A stretch of DNA of 64,000 nucleotides from the NCBI RefSeq assembly GCF_036017065.1, contig NZ_JAYXHR010000001.1:868001-932000 (forward strand), in the 5' to 3' direction. The notes beneath the pieces are model-generated. The model saw nothing but the letters and a program-made list of their open reading frames with translations. It searched no databases and was not told the origin of the DNA. Positions 51,473 to 60,665 of this stretch are shown in pieces. Position 1 is the first letter of the stretch, and the number at the start of each line of letters is the position of its first letter. This DNA comes from Uliginosibacterium sp036017065. Its GTDB lineage: Bacteria; Pseudomonadota; Gammaproteobacteria; Burkholderiales; Rhodocyclaceae. The position numbers and the translations under genes are program-made.

Positions 51473-53593
51473 TTACTTCACACGCATGCCGGGCTGTGCG
51501 CCGGAGTCGGGCGACAGCACGAACAGGCCGGGCACTTCGCCGCTTTCATCCGATGCGGCGAGGACCATGCCCTCGCTGATGCCGAACTTCATCTTGCGCG
51601 GCGCGAGATTCGCCACCATCACGGTCAGGCGACCGACCAGCGTGGCCGGATCGTAGGCGCTCTTGATGCCGGCAAAGACCTGGCGCACGCGCGGCTGGCC
51701 GTCCACCACCTCGCCGATGTCCAGTTGCAGCTTGATCAGCTTGGCCGCGCCTTCGACATGCTCGGCAGAGACGATCTTCGCCACGCGCAGATCGATCTTG
51801 CCGAAGTCGTCGATGTTGATCTCCGGCGCGACCTCCACGCCGGCCTTGGCGGCAACGGTTTCAATGGCGGCGGTTTCCGCGGTCTTCGGTGCTTCGCTCA
51901 CGAGCGACTCCTTGTTGGCTTCCAGCAGCGCATCGACCTGCTTGCGTTCGATGCGCGTCATGAGGTGTTGATAGGTGTTGATGGCGTGGCCGGCCGGCAA
52001 CGCCTGCGACAGGTCGTCCCAACCGAAGGCCGCGACGCCGAAGAAGCTCTCCACCTGCGCGGCCAGCGCCGGCAGCACCGGCTTGAGCAGCACGGTGAGC
52101 ACGCGGAACTGGTTCAGCGCCGTGCTGCATACGCGGTGCAGGCGCTCGACTTGCGCCGGGTCCTTGGCCAGCTCCCAGGGCTTCTCGTCGTTCACGTAGA
52201 CGTTGGCGAGGTCCGCCAGGCGCATGATCTCGCGCAGCGCCAGGCTGAAGTCGCGGTTGTCATACGCCTGCGTCACCGCTGCCACGGCGTCCGCACCGAA
52301 CGGCGCCAGCGCAGCCGCGTCGCTCTCGCCCAGCTTGCCGTCGAAACGCTTGGCGATGAAACCAGCGCAGCGGCTGGCGATGTTCACGAACTTGCCGACC
52401 AGGTCCGAATTCACCTTGGCGATGAAGTCGTCCAGCGACAGGTCCAGATCCTCGATGTTGGCGTTCAGCTTGGCGGCGTAGTAATAGCGCAGCCATTCCG
52501 GGTTGAGGCCCTGCTCGGTGAAGCTGCGCGCGGTGATGAAGGTGCCGCGGCTCTTGCTCATCTTGGCGCCGTCCACGGTCAGGAAGCCGTTGACGCACAG
52601 CTGCGTGGGCGTGCGGTAGCCAGCGAAGTGCAGCATCGCCGGCCAGAACAGCGCATGGAAGTACAGGATGTCCTTGCCGATGAAGTGGACCATCTCGGTC
52701 CCTTCGGCAGCGGCCTTCGCCGGATCGGTGAAGCGCGACACATCGATGCCGCCGTGCTTGCCGGCGAAGTTCACGAAGCTGGCGAGGTAGCCGATCGGCG
52801 CGTCCAGCCAGACGTAGAAGTACTTGCCCGGCGCGTCCGGAATCTCGAAGCCGAAGTACGGCGCGTCGCGGGAGATGTCCCAGTCCGACAGCTTGTTCTC
52901 GCCGTCGCCACCGATCCACTCCTGCATCTTGTTGGCGGCGGACGCGGGCATCACCGAGCCGGCGGTCCACTGGCGCAGGAAGTCCACCGCGCGCGGGTCG
53001 GACAGCTTGAAGAAATAGTGCTCCGACTGGCGCAGCTCCGGCGTCGCGCCGCTGACCGCCGAGTACGGGTTCTTCAGCTCGGTCGGTGCGTACGCAGCGC
53101 CGCAGACCTCGCAGTTGTCGCCGTACTGGTCCGGCGAGGAACACTTCGGACACGTGCCCTTGATGAAGCGGTCCGGCAGGAACATCTGGCGCACCGGGTC
53201 GTAGAACTGCTCGATGGCGCGCGTGGCGATGAAGCCGGCCTGCTTCAGGCGGCCGTAGAACTCGCCGGCCAGCTGCTGGTTTTCCGGGCTGTGCGTGGAG
53301 TGGTAGTTGTCGAAGGCGACGCCGAAGTCGGCGAAGTCGCGCGCATGCTCGCCGTGGGCGCGGGCGATCAGCTGCTCCGGCGTGATGCCTTCCTTCTCGG
53401 CACGCAGCATGATGGGCGTGCCGTGGGTGTCGTCGGCGCACACGTAATGCACCGTGTTGCCACGCATGCGCTGGAAGCGCACCCAGATGTCGGCCTGGAT
53501 GTAACCCACCAGGTGGCCGAGGTGGATGTCGCCGTTGGCATACGGCAGGGCATTGGTAACGAAGATCTCGCGTTTTTTCGCGGGCGTGCTCAT
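51473..53593 (-). CDS. metG: Methionine--tRNA ligase
   Basis: 706 residues from ATG (MSTPAKKREIFVTNALPYANG); a TTG ten codons earlier is less likely. HIGH-type HLGHLVGYIQAD, zinc knuckle CPKCSSPDQYGDNCEVCG, KMSKSRGTFITA and the C-terminal EMAP/Trbp111 tRNA-binding domain (about 600-706: DFGKIDLRVAKIVSAEHVEG) are all present. Charges tRNA-Met for initiation and elongation. A long plus-strand ORF over the gene is a shadow. Confidence 0.98.
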   Translation of the reverse strand: MSTPAKKREIFVTNALPYANGDIHLGHLVGYIQADIWVRFQRMRGNTVHYVCADDTHGTPIMLRAEKEGITPEQLIARAHGEHARDFADFGVAFDNYHSTHSPENQQLAGEFYGRLKQAGFIATRAIEQFYDPVRQMFLPDRFIKGTCPKCSSPDQYGDNCEVCGAAYAPTELKNPYSAVSGATPELRQSEHYFFKLSDPRAVDFLRQWTAGSVMPASAANKMQEWIGGDGENKLSDWDISRDAPYFGFEIPDAPGKYFYVWLDAPIGYLASFVNFAGKHGGIDVSRFTDPAKAAAEGTEMVHFIGKDILYFHALFWPAMLHFAGYRTPTQLCVNGFLTVDGAKMSKSRGTFITARSFTEQGLNPEWLRYYYAAKLNANIEDLDLSLDDFIAKVNSDLVGKFVNIASRCAGFIAKRFDGKLGESDAAALAPFGADAVAAVTQAYDNRDFSLALREIMRLADLANVYVNDEKPWELAKDPAQVERLHRVCSTALNQFRVLTVLLKPVLPALAAQVESFFGVAAFGWDDLSQALPAGHAINTYQHLMTRIERKQVDALLEANKESLVSEAPKTAETAAIETVAAKAGVEVAPEINIDDFGKIDLRVAKIVSAEHVEGAAKLIKLQLDIGEVVDGQPRVRQVFAGIKSAYDPATLVGRLTVMVANLAPRKMKFGISEGMVLAASDESGEVPGLFVLSPDSGAQPGMRVK

Positions 53594-53703
53594 GGGGGGA
53601 TGTTCTGCAGAAGACTGCGGCAAAGCGGGAAGCCGCGATTTTAGCCCGCCGACCCCTTGCGGGTCACGGACACTGATGCCGACAGGCAGTTTCCAGCGGA
53701 GCG

Positions 53704-54072
53704 TCAGGCAAGCGTCAAGGCCACCAGCGGCGGCAGGCCGATGCCCGCCCGCGCCGCGTTACAGCGGGGATTCACGCTGCCATCCGGCTCGCGCGCATCG
53801 AACTCACGACAGGTGCTGGAGCGTTGCGTGTAGATGCGACAACTCACGCAACTGCCCGGCTCGCCCCCCAGCGCCACGCAGCGCTGGCTCACCGGATCGC
53901 GTCGCATCGCACGCATCGTGGGGCTCACCTGCTCGGTCAGCGCGACCGGCACCGTGCCGCCCGGCGCGTCATCCGCCTCGCCCCAGTAGAAGGAGACGCG
54001 GAAGCGCGTACAGCAGGCGCCGCAAGCCGTGCAGGGGTTTGGGGCTGCACCCGGGATTTCGACTGTGCTCAT
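53704..54072 (-). CDS. YkgJ-family cysteine cluster protein
   Basis: 122 residues from ATG (MSTVEIPGAAPNPCTACGACC). Eight or more Cys in the pattern CTACGACC ... C-VALGGEPGSCVSCRIY ... STCREFD ... NPRC, the YkgJ/UPF0153 zinc or iron-sulfur binding signature. Function unknown. It is divergent from mrp with 75 bases between the starts. Confidence 0.88.
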   Translation of the reverse strand: MSTVEIPGAAPNPCTACGACCTRFRVSFYWGEADDAPGGTVPVALTEQVSPTMRAMRRDPVSQRCVALGGEPGSCVSCRIYTQRSSTCREFDAREPDGSVNPRCNAARAGIGLPPLVALTLA

Positions 54073-54147
54073 AACCAGAGGTGAAAAGGCGTCCAGGGAC
54101 CCCGTGATAAGCTTGACTAAATCAATCAAGTATTACGTCAGACAGCC

Positions 54148-55236
54148 ATGAGTCTAACCAACGACGCCCTGCTCGCCCTCGTCGGCGCGCTCATCGACCC
54201 CAACACCGGCAAGGCTTTCGCCGACGCACGCGCCATCAGATCGGTACGCATCGCCGACGGTCGTGCTGAAGTCGCGGTAGAGCTCGGCTACCCGGCGCGC
54301 AGCCAGCACGACGCCATCGCCGCGCAGATCGAAACCGCTGCGCGAGCAGCCGGCGCCACGTCTGCCAGCGTGACTGTCAGCTCGAAGGTCGTCGCCCATG
54401 CCGTACAGGGCAACAACAAGCTGCTGCCGGGCGTGCGCAACATCATCGTGGTGGCCTCCGGCAAGGGCGGCGTCGGCAAGAGCACCACCGCGGTGAACCT
54501 CGCGCTCGCGCTGTCGCAGGAAGGCGCGCGCGTCGGCATCCTGGACGCCGACATCTACGGCCCCAGCCAGCCGCAGATGCTCGGCATCGCCGGTGCCCAG
54601 CCGCAGAGCGAGGACGGCAAGACCATGCAGCCGCTGCAGGCCCACGCCCTGCAGGCCAACTCCATCGGCTTCCTGGTCGACACCGAGCAACCCATGGTCT
54701 GGCGCGGGCCGATGGTCACCCAGGCGCTGCGCCAGTTGCTCAACGAAACCCGCTGGGACGACCTCGACTACCTGGTGATCGACATGCCGCCCGGCACCGG
54801 CGACATCCAGCTGACCCTGGCGCAGACCGTGCCGGTCACCGGCGCGGTGATCGTCACCACCCCGCAGGACATCGCCCTGCTCGACGCCCGCAAGGGCCTG
54901 AAGATGTTCGAGAAGGTCGGCATCCCCATCCTCGGCATCGTCGAGAACATGAGCATCCACATCTGCTCCCACTGCGGCCATGCCGAACACATCTTCGGAC
55001 AGGGCGGCGGCGAGAAGATGTGCGCCGACTACGGCGTGCCCTTCCTCGGCGCCCTGCCGCTGGACATCGCCATCCGCAGCCAGGCGGATTCCGGCACCCC
55101 GACGGTGGTGGCCGAGCCGGACAGCCAGGTGGCCGCCATCTACCGCCTGATCGCCCGCAAGGTGGCGATCGCCATCGGCGACAAGCAGCGCGACCTGCGT
55201 CACAAGTTCCCGAACATCGTGGTGCAGAACACCTGA
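54148..55236 (+). CDS. mrp: Iron-sulfur cluster carrier protein Mrp/ApbC
   Basis: 362 residues. N-terminal MIP18/DUF59 domain (about 5-85), then the P-loop VVASGKGGVGKSTTAVNLALAL (about 107; deviant Walker A), DADIYGPSQPQML and the cluster-binding CxxC in ICSHCGHAEHIFG. Binds and transfers [4Fe-4S] clusters to apoproteins. The mrp-dcd neighbourhood downstream of metG is common in betaproteobacteria. Confidence 0.96.
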   Translation: MSLTNDALLALVGALIDPNTGKAFADARAIRSVRIADGRAEVAVELGYPARSQHDAIAAQIETAARAAGATSASVTVSSKVVAHAVQGNNKLLPGVRNIIVVASGKGGVGKSTTAVNLALALSQEGARVGILDADIYGPSQPQMLGIAGAQPQSEDGKTMQPLQAHALQANSIGFLVDTEQPMVWRGPMVTQALRQLLNETRWDDLDYLVIDMPPGTGDIQLTLAQTVPVTGAVIVTTPQDIALLDARKGLKMFEKVGIPILGIVENMSIHICSHCGHAEHIFGQGGGEKMCADYGVPFLGALPLDIAIRSQADSGTPTVVAEPDSQVAAIYRLIARKVAIAIGDKQRDLRHKFPNIVVQNT

Positions 55237-55268
55237 CGAGTAACAGGCCGCGAGGCGAAACAACCCTG

Positions 55269-55274
55269 TAATAT
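55269..55274 (+). promoter_or_regulatory. Possible dcd promoter -10 box
   Basis: TAATAT, 34 bases before the dcd start codon, in the 71-base gap after mrp. No clear -35. Confidence 0.35.
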
Positions 55275-55307
55275 CGCGGCTTTTCAGGCACTTCCGGGCA
55301 GAACAGC

Positions 55308-55877
55308 GTGAGTATCAAATCCGACAAGTGGATCCGCCGCATGGCGGAACAGCACGGCATGATCGAGCCCTTCGAGCCGCATCTCGTGCGCGAGGCGAAT
55401 GGCCACAAGATCGTGTCCTACGGCACCTCCAGCTACGGCTACGACATCCGCTGCGCCGACGAATTCCGGGTGTTCACCAACATCAATTCGACGATCGTCG
55501 ACCCGAAGAACTTCGATCCGCAGTCCTTCGTGGAAGTCTCCGGCAAGGGCTACTGCGTGATCCCGCCGAACTCCTTCGCGCTGGCCCGCACGGTGGAATA
55601 CTTCCGCATCCCGCGCTCGGTGCTCACCGTGTGCCTGGGCAAGAGCACCTACGCGCGCTGCGGCATCATCGTGAACGTGACGCCCTTCGAGCCGGAGTGG
55701 GAGGGCTACGTGACGCTGGAGTTCAGCAACACCACGCCCCTGCCCGCCAAGATCTACGCGGGTGAAGGCTGCGCCCAGGTGCTGTTCTTCGAGTCCGACG
55801 AGATCTGCGAGACCTCGTACAAGGACCGTGGCGGCAAGTACCAGGGCCAGGTCGGCGTCACCCTGCCGAAGATCTGA
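55308..55877 (+). CDS. dcd: dCTP deaminase
   Basis: 189 residues from GTG (VSIKSDKWIRRMAEQHGMIEPF). Trimeric enzyme making dUTP from dCTP, the start of the main dTMP route with Dut and ThyA. Conserved SYGTSSYGYDIRCADEF, KSTYARCGIIVNVTPFEPEWEG and LPAKIYAGEGCAQVLFF. Length is within the family norm (188-193). The following gene begins 13 bases later. Confidence 0.97.
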   Translation: MSIKSDKWIRRMAEQHGMIEPFEPHLVREANGHKIVSYGTSSYGYDIRCADEFRVFTNINSTIVDPKNFDPQSFVEVSGKGYCVIPPNSFALARTVEYFRIPRSVLTVCLGKSTYARCGIIVNVTPFEPEWEGYVTLEFSNTTPLPAKIYAGEGCAQVLFFESDEICETSYKDRGGKYQGQVGVTLPKI

Positions 55878-55890
55878 TCCGCAGGGCCTC

Positions 55891-56445
55891 GTGAGCGTAC
55901 GAAACGGGCTGGCGCTCGCCGGCCTGCTCTGTCTTGGCCTCCTGCCGGGTTGTGCGTCGTTGTCTGAAAAGGAATGCCGCACGGCCGACTGGCAGCAGAT
56001 CGGCTACCGTGACGGCAGCAACGGCTACCCGCGCAGCCGCGCGGCCGATCACGTCCAGGCCTGTCGCAAGTCCGGCGTGACAGTCGACGAGCCGCGCTAT
56101 TTCGCCGGCCACGCCGAAGGCCTTCAACGCTACTGCACGCCGGACAACGGCCTGCGGGCCGGCCTGTCCGGCCAGGGCTACGCCGGCGTCTGCCCGGCCG
56201 ACCTGGCGGTGGCCTTCGAGGAGCGCTACATCGCCGGCCGCGAGGTGTGGCGCCAGCGCCAGCGCATCGACGAGATCGACAATGAGCGCCGTAACCTGGA
56301 ATACCAGCTGGGCCGGGCCAAGACCGACGACGACCGCCGCTACCTGCGCAACAGCCTGCGTTCGCTGGATTTCGAAGCACGCCGGGAGCGCGACATCCTG
56401 TACATGCTGGAACGCCGCCTGCGGGTGCCTGTAGGCGGATTCTGA
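55891..56445 (+). CDS. DUF2799-type lipoprotein
   Basis: 184 residues from GTG (VSVRNGLALAGLLCLGLLPG): signal with lipobox LPGCASLS. The mature part has CRTADWQQIGYRDGSNGYP, a Cys-His-Ala-type region (YFAGHAEGLQRYCTPDNGL) and GLSGQGYAGVCPAD, matching DUF2799 lipoproteins, then a helical C-terminus rich in Arg/Asp (QRIDEIDNERRNLEYQLGRA). Role unknown; probably cotranscribed with dcd. The ATG further upstream lies inside dcd and is out of context. Confidence 0.82.
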   Translation: MSVRNGLALAGLLCLGLLPGCASLSEKECRTADWQQIGYRDGSNGYPRSRAADHVQACRKSGVTVDEPRYFAGHAEGLQRYCTPDNGLRAGLSGQGYAGVCPADLAVAFEERYIAGREVWRQRQRIDEIDNERRNLEYQLGRAKTDDDRRYLRNSLRSLDFEARRERDILYMLERRLRVPVGGF

Positions 56446-56474
56446 GCGTCACATCCCTGTCCGCCTTTGCGCGG

Positions 56475-56513
56475 TATCATCCGCCCTTGTTTCCGAGCCG
56501 GCCCCGCGCCGGC
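56475..56513 (+). promoter_or_regulatory. Decarboxylase leader: -10 box and terminator-like hairpin
   Basis: TATCAT at 56475-56480 is a candidate -10, 60 bases before the ATG at 56540. Within the leader, GCCGGC-CCCGC-GCCGGC (56497-56513) is a perfect 6-bp GC stem followed by CTTCTTCTTTT, the form of an intrinsic terminator placed before the ribosome-binding site. It could attenuate transcription of the decarboxylase or simply terminate read-through from dcd. Confidence 0.5.
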
Positions 56514-56539
56514 CTTCTTCTTTTCCGGGAGTACCCGCC

Positions 56540-58780
56540 ATGCGTTTCCACTTTCCGATCATCATCATCGACGAGGACTTCCGTTCGGAAAACACTTCCG
56601 GCTTCGGTATCCGGGCGCTGGCGAAGGCAATCGAGGAAGAAGGCATGGAGGTGCTGGGCGTCACCAGCTACGGTGACCTGACGTCCTTCGCGCAACAACA
56701 GAGCCGCGCGTCCTGCTTCATCCTGTCCATCGACGACGAAGAGTTCTTCGCCGACGAGGCGGAAGACACCATCGAAGAGCTGCGCGCCTTCGTGAAGGAG
56801 ATCCGCTTCCGCAACGCGGAGATCCCCATCTTCCTGTACGGCGAGACCAAGACCTCGCGCCACATCCCGAACGACGTGCTGCGCGAGCTGCACGGCTTCA
56901 TCCACATGTTCGAGGACACGCCTGAGTTCATCGCCCGCTACGTGGTGCGCGAGTCCAAGGCCTACATGGACAGCCTGCCGCCGCCCTTCTTCCGCGCGCT
57001 GACCCACTACGCGTCCGACGGCTCCTACTCCTGGCACTGTCCCGGTCACTCCGGCGGCGTCGCCTTCCTGAAGAGTCCGGTCGGCCACATGTTCCACCAG
57101 TTCTTCGGCGAGAACATGTTGCGCGCCGACGTCTGCAACGCGGTGGACGAGCTCGGCCAGTTGCTGGACCACACCGGACCGGTGGCGGCCTCCGAGCGCA
57201 ATGCCGCCCGCATCTGCCACAGCGACCACCTGTTCTTCGTCACCAACGGCACCTCGACCTCCAACAAGATCGTGTGGAACTCGACGGTGGCGCCGGGCGA
57301 CATCGTGGTGGTGGACCGCAACTGCCACAAGTCCATCCTGCACTCGATCATCATGACCGGGGCGATCCCCGTGTTCCTGATGCCCACGCGCAACCACTAC
57401 GGCATCATCGGTCCGATCCCGAAGAGCGAATTCAAGTGGGAGAACATCCAGAAGAAGATCGAGAAGAACCCCTTCGCGACCGACAAGAATGCCAAGCCGC
57501 GCGTGCTCACCATCACCCAGAGCACCTATGACGGCGTGCTGTACAACGTCGAGGAAATCAAGGAAGAGCTGGACGGCAAGATCGACACCCTGCACTTCGA
57601 CGAAGCCTGGCTGCCGCACGCCGCCTTCCACGACTTCTACGGCGACTACCACGCCATCGGCGAAGGCCGTCCGCGCTGCAAGGACTCGCTGGTGTTCTCG
57701 ACCCAGTCGACCCACAAGCTGCTGGCCGGGCTGTCGCAGGCCTCGCAGATCCTGGTGCAGGACTCCGAGTCGCGCCAGCTCGACAAGCACACCTTCAACG
57801 AGGCTTACCTGATGCACACCTCCACCTCGCCGCAATACGCGATCATCGCGTCCTGCGACGTGGCGGCGGCCATGATGGAGCCTCCGGGCGGTACCGCGCT
57901 GGTCGAGGAGTCCATCTCCGAAGCCATGGAATTCCGCCGCGCTATGCGCAAGGTGGACGAGGAATGGGGTGCCGACTGGTGGTTCAAGGTGTGGGGGCCG
58001 GAGTACCTCGCCGAAGAAGGCATGGGCACCCGCGAGGACTGGACGCTGAAGGCCAACGAGCGCTGGCACGGCTTCGGCAACCTGGCCGAAGGCTTCAACA
58101 TGCTGGACCCGATCAAGGCCACCATCATCACGCCGGGACTGGACGTGGATGGCGACTTCGACGATGAAGGCATCCCGGCATTGATCCTCACCAAGTACCT
58201 CGCCGAGCACGGCATCGTCGTGGAGAAGTGCGGCCTGTACTCCTTCTTCATCATGTTCACCATCGGCATCACCAAGGGCCGCTGGAACACGCTGGTGACC
58301 GAGCTGCAGCAGTTCAAGGACGACTACGACCGCAACCAGCCGCTGTGGCGGATCATGCCGGAGTTCGTCGCCAAGCATCCGCGCTACGAGCGCGTCGGCC
58401 TGCGCGACCTGTGCCTCCAGATCCACAACGTGTACAAGGCCCATGACATCGCCCGCCTCACCACCGACATGTACCTGTCGGAAATGGAACCGGCGATGCG
58501 CCCGACCGACGCCTGGTCGATGATGGCCCACCGCAAGATCGAGCGCGTATCCATCGACGAACTGGAAGGCCGCGTCACCGCCATGCTGGTGACGCCCTAC
58601 CCGCCCGGCATTCCGCTGTTGATTCCCGGCGAGCGCTTCAACAAGACGATCGTGGATTACCTGAAGTTCGCCCGCGTCTTCAACGAGCAGTTCCCCGGCT
58701 TCGAAACGGACATCCACGGGCTGGTGAAGGAAGACCGGGGCGGCGAGGTGCGCTACTGCGTGGACTGCGTGCAGCAGTAA
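56540..58780 (+). CDS. Basic amino acid decarboxylase (arginine/lysine/ornithine, fold type I)
   Basis: 746 residues. N-terminal wing domain like a receiver fold (FHFPIIIIDEDFRSENTSGF), PLP core with SWHCPGHSGGVAFLKS, TNGTSTSNKIVW, FDEAWLPHAAFHDFY and the PLP lysine in STQSTHKLLAGLSQAS, then the C-terminal domain. It is the AdiA/LdcC/SpeF family; the size (AdiA 756, LdcI 715) and sequence cannot decide between substrates. No antiporter gene (adiC, cadB, potE) is adjacent, so a biosynthetic or moonlighting role rather than acid resistance is possible. A strong terminator follows. Confidence 0.92.
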   Translation: MRFHFPIIIIDEDFRSENTSGFGIRALAKAIEEEGMEVLGVTSYGDLTSFAQQQSRASCFILSIDDEEFFADEAEDTIEELRAFVKEIRFRNAEIPIFLYGETKTSRHIPNDVLRELHGFIHMFEDTPEFIARYVVRESKAYMDSLPPPFFRALTHYASDGSYSWHCPGHSGGVAFLKSPVGHMFHQFFGENMLRADVCNAVDELGQLLDHTGPVAASERNAARICHSDHLFFVTNGTSTSNKIVWNSTVAPGDIVVVDRNCHKSILHSIIMTGAIPVFLMPTRNHYGIIGPIPKSEFKWENIQKKIEKNPFATDKNAKPRVLTITQSTYDGVLYNVEEIKEELDGKIDTLHFDEAWLPHAAFHDFYGDYHAIGEGRPRCKDSLVFSTQSTHKLLAGLSQASQILVQDSESRQLDKHTFNEAYLMHTSTSPQYAIIASCDVAAAMMEPPGGTALVEESISEAMEFRRAMRKVDEEWGADWWFKVWGPEYLAEEGMGTREDWTLKANERWHGFGNLAEGFNMLDPIKATIITPGLDVDGDFDDEGIPALILTKYLAEHGIVVEKCGLYSFFIMFTIGITKGRWNTLVTELQQFKDDYDRNQPLWRIMPEFVAKHPRYERVGLRDLCLQIHNVYKAHDIARLTTDMYLSEMEPAMRPTDAWSMMAHRKIERVSIDELEGRVTAMLVTPYPPGIPLLIPGERFNKTIVDYLKFARVFNEQFPGFETDIHGLVKEDRGGEVRYCVDCVQQ

Positions 58781-58793
58781 CTGAAGCCGCATG

Positions 58794-58830
58794 GAAAAGG
58801 GCCGCCGGTGAGTACCGGGCGGCCCTTTTC
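58794..58830 (+). terminator. Rho-independent terminator after the decarboxylase gene
   Basis: GAAAAGGGCCGCC ... GGCGGCCCTTTTC pair over 13 bp and are followed by TTTTTG; the loop region GGTGAGTACCG can extend the stem. It starts 14 bases after the stop codon. Confidence 0.88.
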
Positions 58831-58854
58831 TTTTTGATACGGCTGGTGTGCCGG

Positions 58855-59967
58855 CTAGCGGCCCGACCTGTCCTGGCGGGCCTCGCGCAATTGCCACTGC
58901 AACAACAGGTTCTCGGCCCGCAGGCGCAGGTTCTCCGCCTGGTCCAGGGACTGCCGCTCGCCATGCGCCAGGGCACGCACCAGGGCGCTGACCGACTGCG
59001 CGCGCAGGTCGCTGTACTGCATCAGCATCTGCTTGCGCTCGGCATCGCCGTCCAGCCCGCTCAGCATGCCTTCGACCTGCTGCCAGCCGGGCAGGACTTC
59101 GTTCTCCAGGCGGGTGGCGGCCTCAGTCGCCGAGATCTGGCGGGTCTGCAGCGCGCCCAGAACCTGTTGCGTCCTTTGCGTGAGGCTCATGTCCTGCAAG
59201 GCAAGATTGCGCAGCAGTTGCTGGTCCTGGCTCGCCTCGGCCGGCTGCGTCGGGTGGTTTGCCGCAAGCCACAGGCCCAGGCCTGCCAGTGCCACCAGCA
59301 ATACGGCAGCCCAGCTGAGCGGCCTCAGCCATACCGTACGCAGTGGCTGGGCCACGGAAACCGCCATCCCCGCCCCCAGCACCACACCTGCCAGCAATCC
59401 GCCGACGTGGGCGGCGTTGTCGACACCCGGCACCATGAAGCCTGCAAACAGCGAATAGCCGATGAACGCAACGACACCGCTGCGCACTTCGCGCAGCATG
59501 GCCAGCGGCATTTCGCCGCGACGTACCAGCAGCCAACCCGCCAGCGCGCCGGTAAGTCCGAACACGGCACCGGACGCCCCCACGCTGACCGGCCCCGGTT
59601 GCCACCACAGGCTGGTGAGCGCTCCCAACAGGCCCGACATCAGGTAGATCAGCAGCAGGCCGGCGCGCCCGTGGAGCCGCTCCACGAAGGCGCCAACCTG
59701 CCACAGGGCAAGCATGTTGAGGCCGAGGTGGATCAGGCCGCCGTGCAGGAAGATCGACGCGGGCAGGCGCCAGAACTGGCCGTCCAGCACCAGCCTCGCC
59801 TGGTTGCCGCCCAGGCGCACCAGCCATTCCGCCGGAATGTGCCACAGCGCACCCGCCGTGGCGGCCTGCACCGAGAAGACCAACGCGGTAAGGACCACGA
59901 GGCCGTGGCTCCAGCGCGCGCGGGGCACGCGGCCAAAAAGCAGGTCGAGGAATCGCTGTTCGTCCAA
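58855..59967 (-). CDS. Rhomboid-family intramembrane serine protease
   Basis: 370 residues from TTG (LDEQRFLDLLFGRVP); in-frame sequence upstream hits a stop within eight codons, so no ATG is available nearby. Six helices with FLHGGLIHLGLNMLALWQVG, catalytic Ser in SVGASGAVFGLTGAL and catalytic His in NAAHVGGLLAGVVLG. After the last helix (about residue 240) there is a cytoplasmic or periplasmic helical tail of ~130 residues (DMSLTQRTQQVLGALQTRQ). Substrate unknown. It follows the DUF2798 gene by 18 bases. Confidence 0.9.
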   Translation of the reverse strand: MDEQRFLDLLFGRVPRARWSHGLVVLTALVFSVQAATAGALWHIPAEWLVRLGGNQARLVLDGQFWRLPASIFLHGGLIHLGLNMLALWQVGAFVERLHGRAGLLLIYLMSGLLGALTSLWWQPGPVSVGASGAVFGLTGALAGWLLVRRGEMPLAMLREVRSGVVAFIGYSLFAGFMVPGVDNAAHVGGLLAGVVLGAGMAVSVAQPLRTVWLRPLSWAAVLLVALAGLGLWLAANHPTQPAEASQDQQLLRNLALQDMSLTQRTQQVLGALQTRQISATEAATRLENEVLPGWQQVEGMLSGLDGDAERKQMLMQYSDLRAQSVSALVRALAHGERQSLDQAENLRLRAENLLLQWQLREARQDRSGR

Positions 59968-59985
59968 GGGCGTATCGGTGGCCGG

Positions 59986-60225
59986 TCAGTGGCCTGAGTG
60001 GGCTTGCAGCAGACGGGTTGTGAAGTGTCGCACCGCCGGTGCGAAGAAGAAGATCATAGGGCAGGCCACGGCATAGGCAATGACAAAGGCCTTCAACCAG
60101 TGAAAGACGAAATCGGGCACGAAGCCGATGTTCACGAAGGTCACCACGAAAGTCATGACCGGCACCATCACGGCGGCCATGAGGGCCGAGAACAGCAGGT
60201 GGGCACGGGTATCGGGTCTGTCCAA
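59986..60225 (-). CDS. DUF2798-family small membrane protein
   Basis: 79 residues from TTG (LDRPDTRAHLLFSALMAAV). Two hydrophobic helices (LLFSALMAAVMVPVMTFVVTF and WLKAFVIAYAVACPMIFFFAP) with the DUF2798 hallmarks, including the W-KAFVIAY and CP-IFFFAP patterns. Function unknown. It lies between a periplasmic protein gene and the rhomboid gene on the same strand; the start codon is uncertain. Confidence 0.75.
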   Translation of the reverse strand: MDRPDTRAHLLFSALMAAVMVPVMTFVVTFVNIGFVPDFVFHWLKAFVIAYAVACPMIFFFAPAVRHFTTRLLQAHSGH

Positions 60226-60246
60226 AGGCGCCTCGTCGCAGAGCTG

Positions 60247-60606
60247 CTACTTGCTACGGGCAGCCTTCTGGGCGTCAGCCAGGGCCTGGCGATAGCGCTG
60301 GTCCGCGTCGCGGATGCGCTGCTTCTGGTCGTCGTTCAACGGGCGGCGCAGATCATTTTCCAGCCCCGCGATGAGACGCGCCACCGGGTCGGTGATGCGG
60401 CCCTGGCTGGGCATCGCGCGGCGCACCGTCATGGCGGGAATATTCAGCGACATGGCCACGTCGCGGATGAAGCCTTCGTCGGCCTTGCGTGTCTCCGCCT
60501 TCAGGTAGGCCACCTGGGCGGGCGACAGCGACGGCCCTGCCGCAAAGGCGGACGTCCCTCCCAGCAGGCACGCGACGACACACAGGCAGAAGGCTCTCTT
60601 CATCAT
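60247..60606 (-). CDS. Small periplasmic protein, unknown
   Basis: 119 residues with signal peptide MMKRAFCLCVVACLLGGTSAFA. The mature part is helical and charged (SLSPAQVAYLKAETRKADEG, LRRPLNDDQKQRIRDADQRYRQALADAQKAARSK), reminiscent of Spy/CpxP-like periplasmic chaperones in size and composition but without their LTxxQ motifs. No specific family recognised. A 59-base gap separates it from the oxidoreductase gene upstream. Confidence 0.72.
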   Translation of the reverse strand: MMKRAFCLCVVACLLGGTSAFAAGPSLSPAQVAYLKAETRKADEGFIRDVAMSLNIPAMTVRRAMPSQGRITDPVARLIAGLENDLRRPLNDDQKQRIRDADQRYRQALADAQKAARSK

Positions 60607-60665
60607 GCAGGGACTGTATCAGGCTTGGGCCTGTCCGAAGGCAGGCATGCCCGAACCGGGCGATG

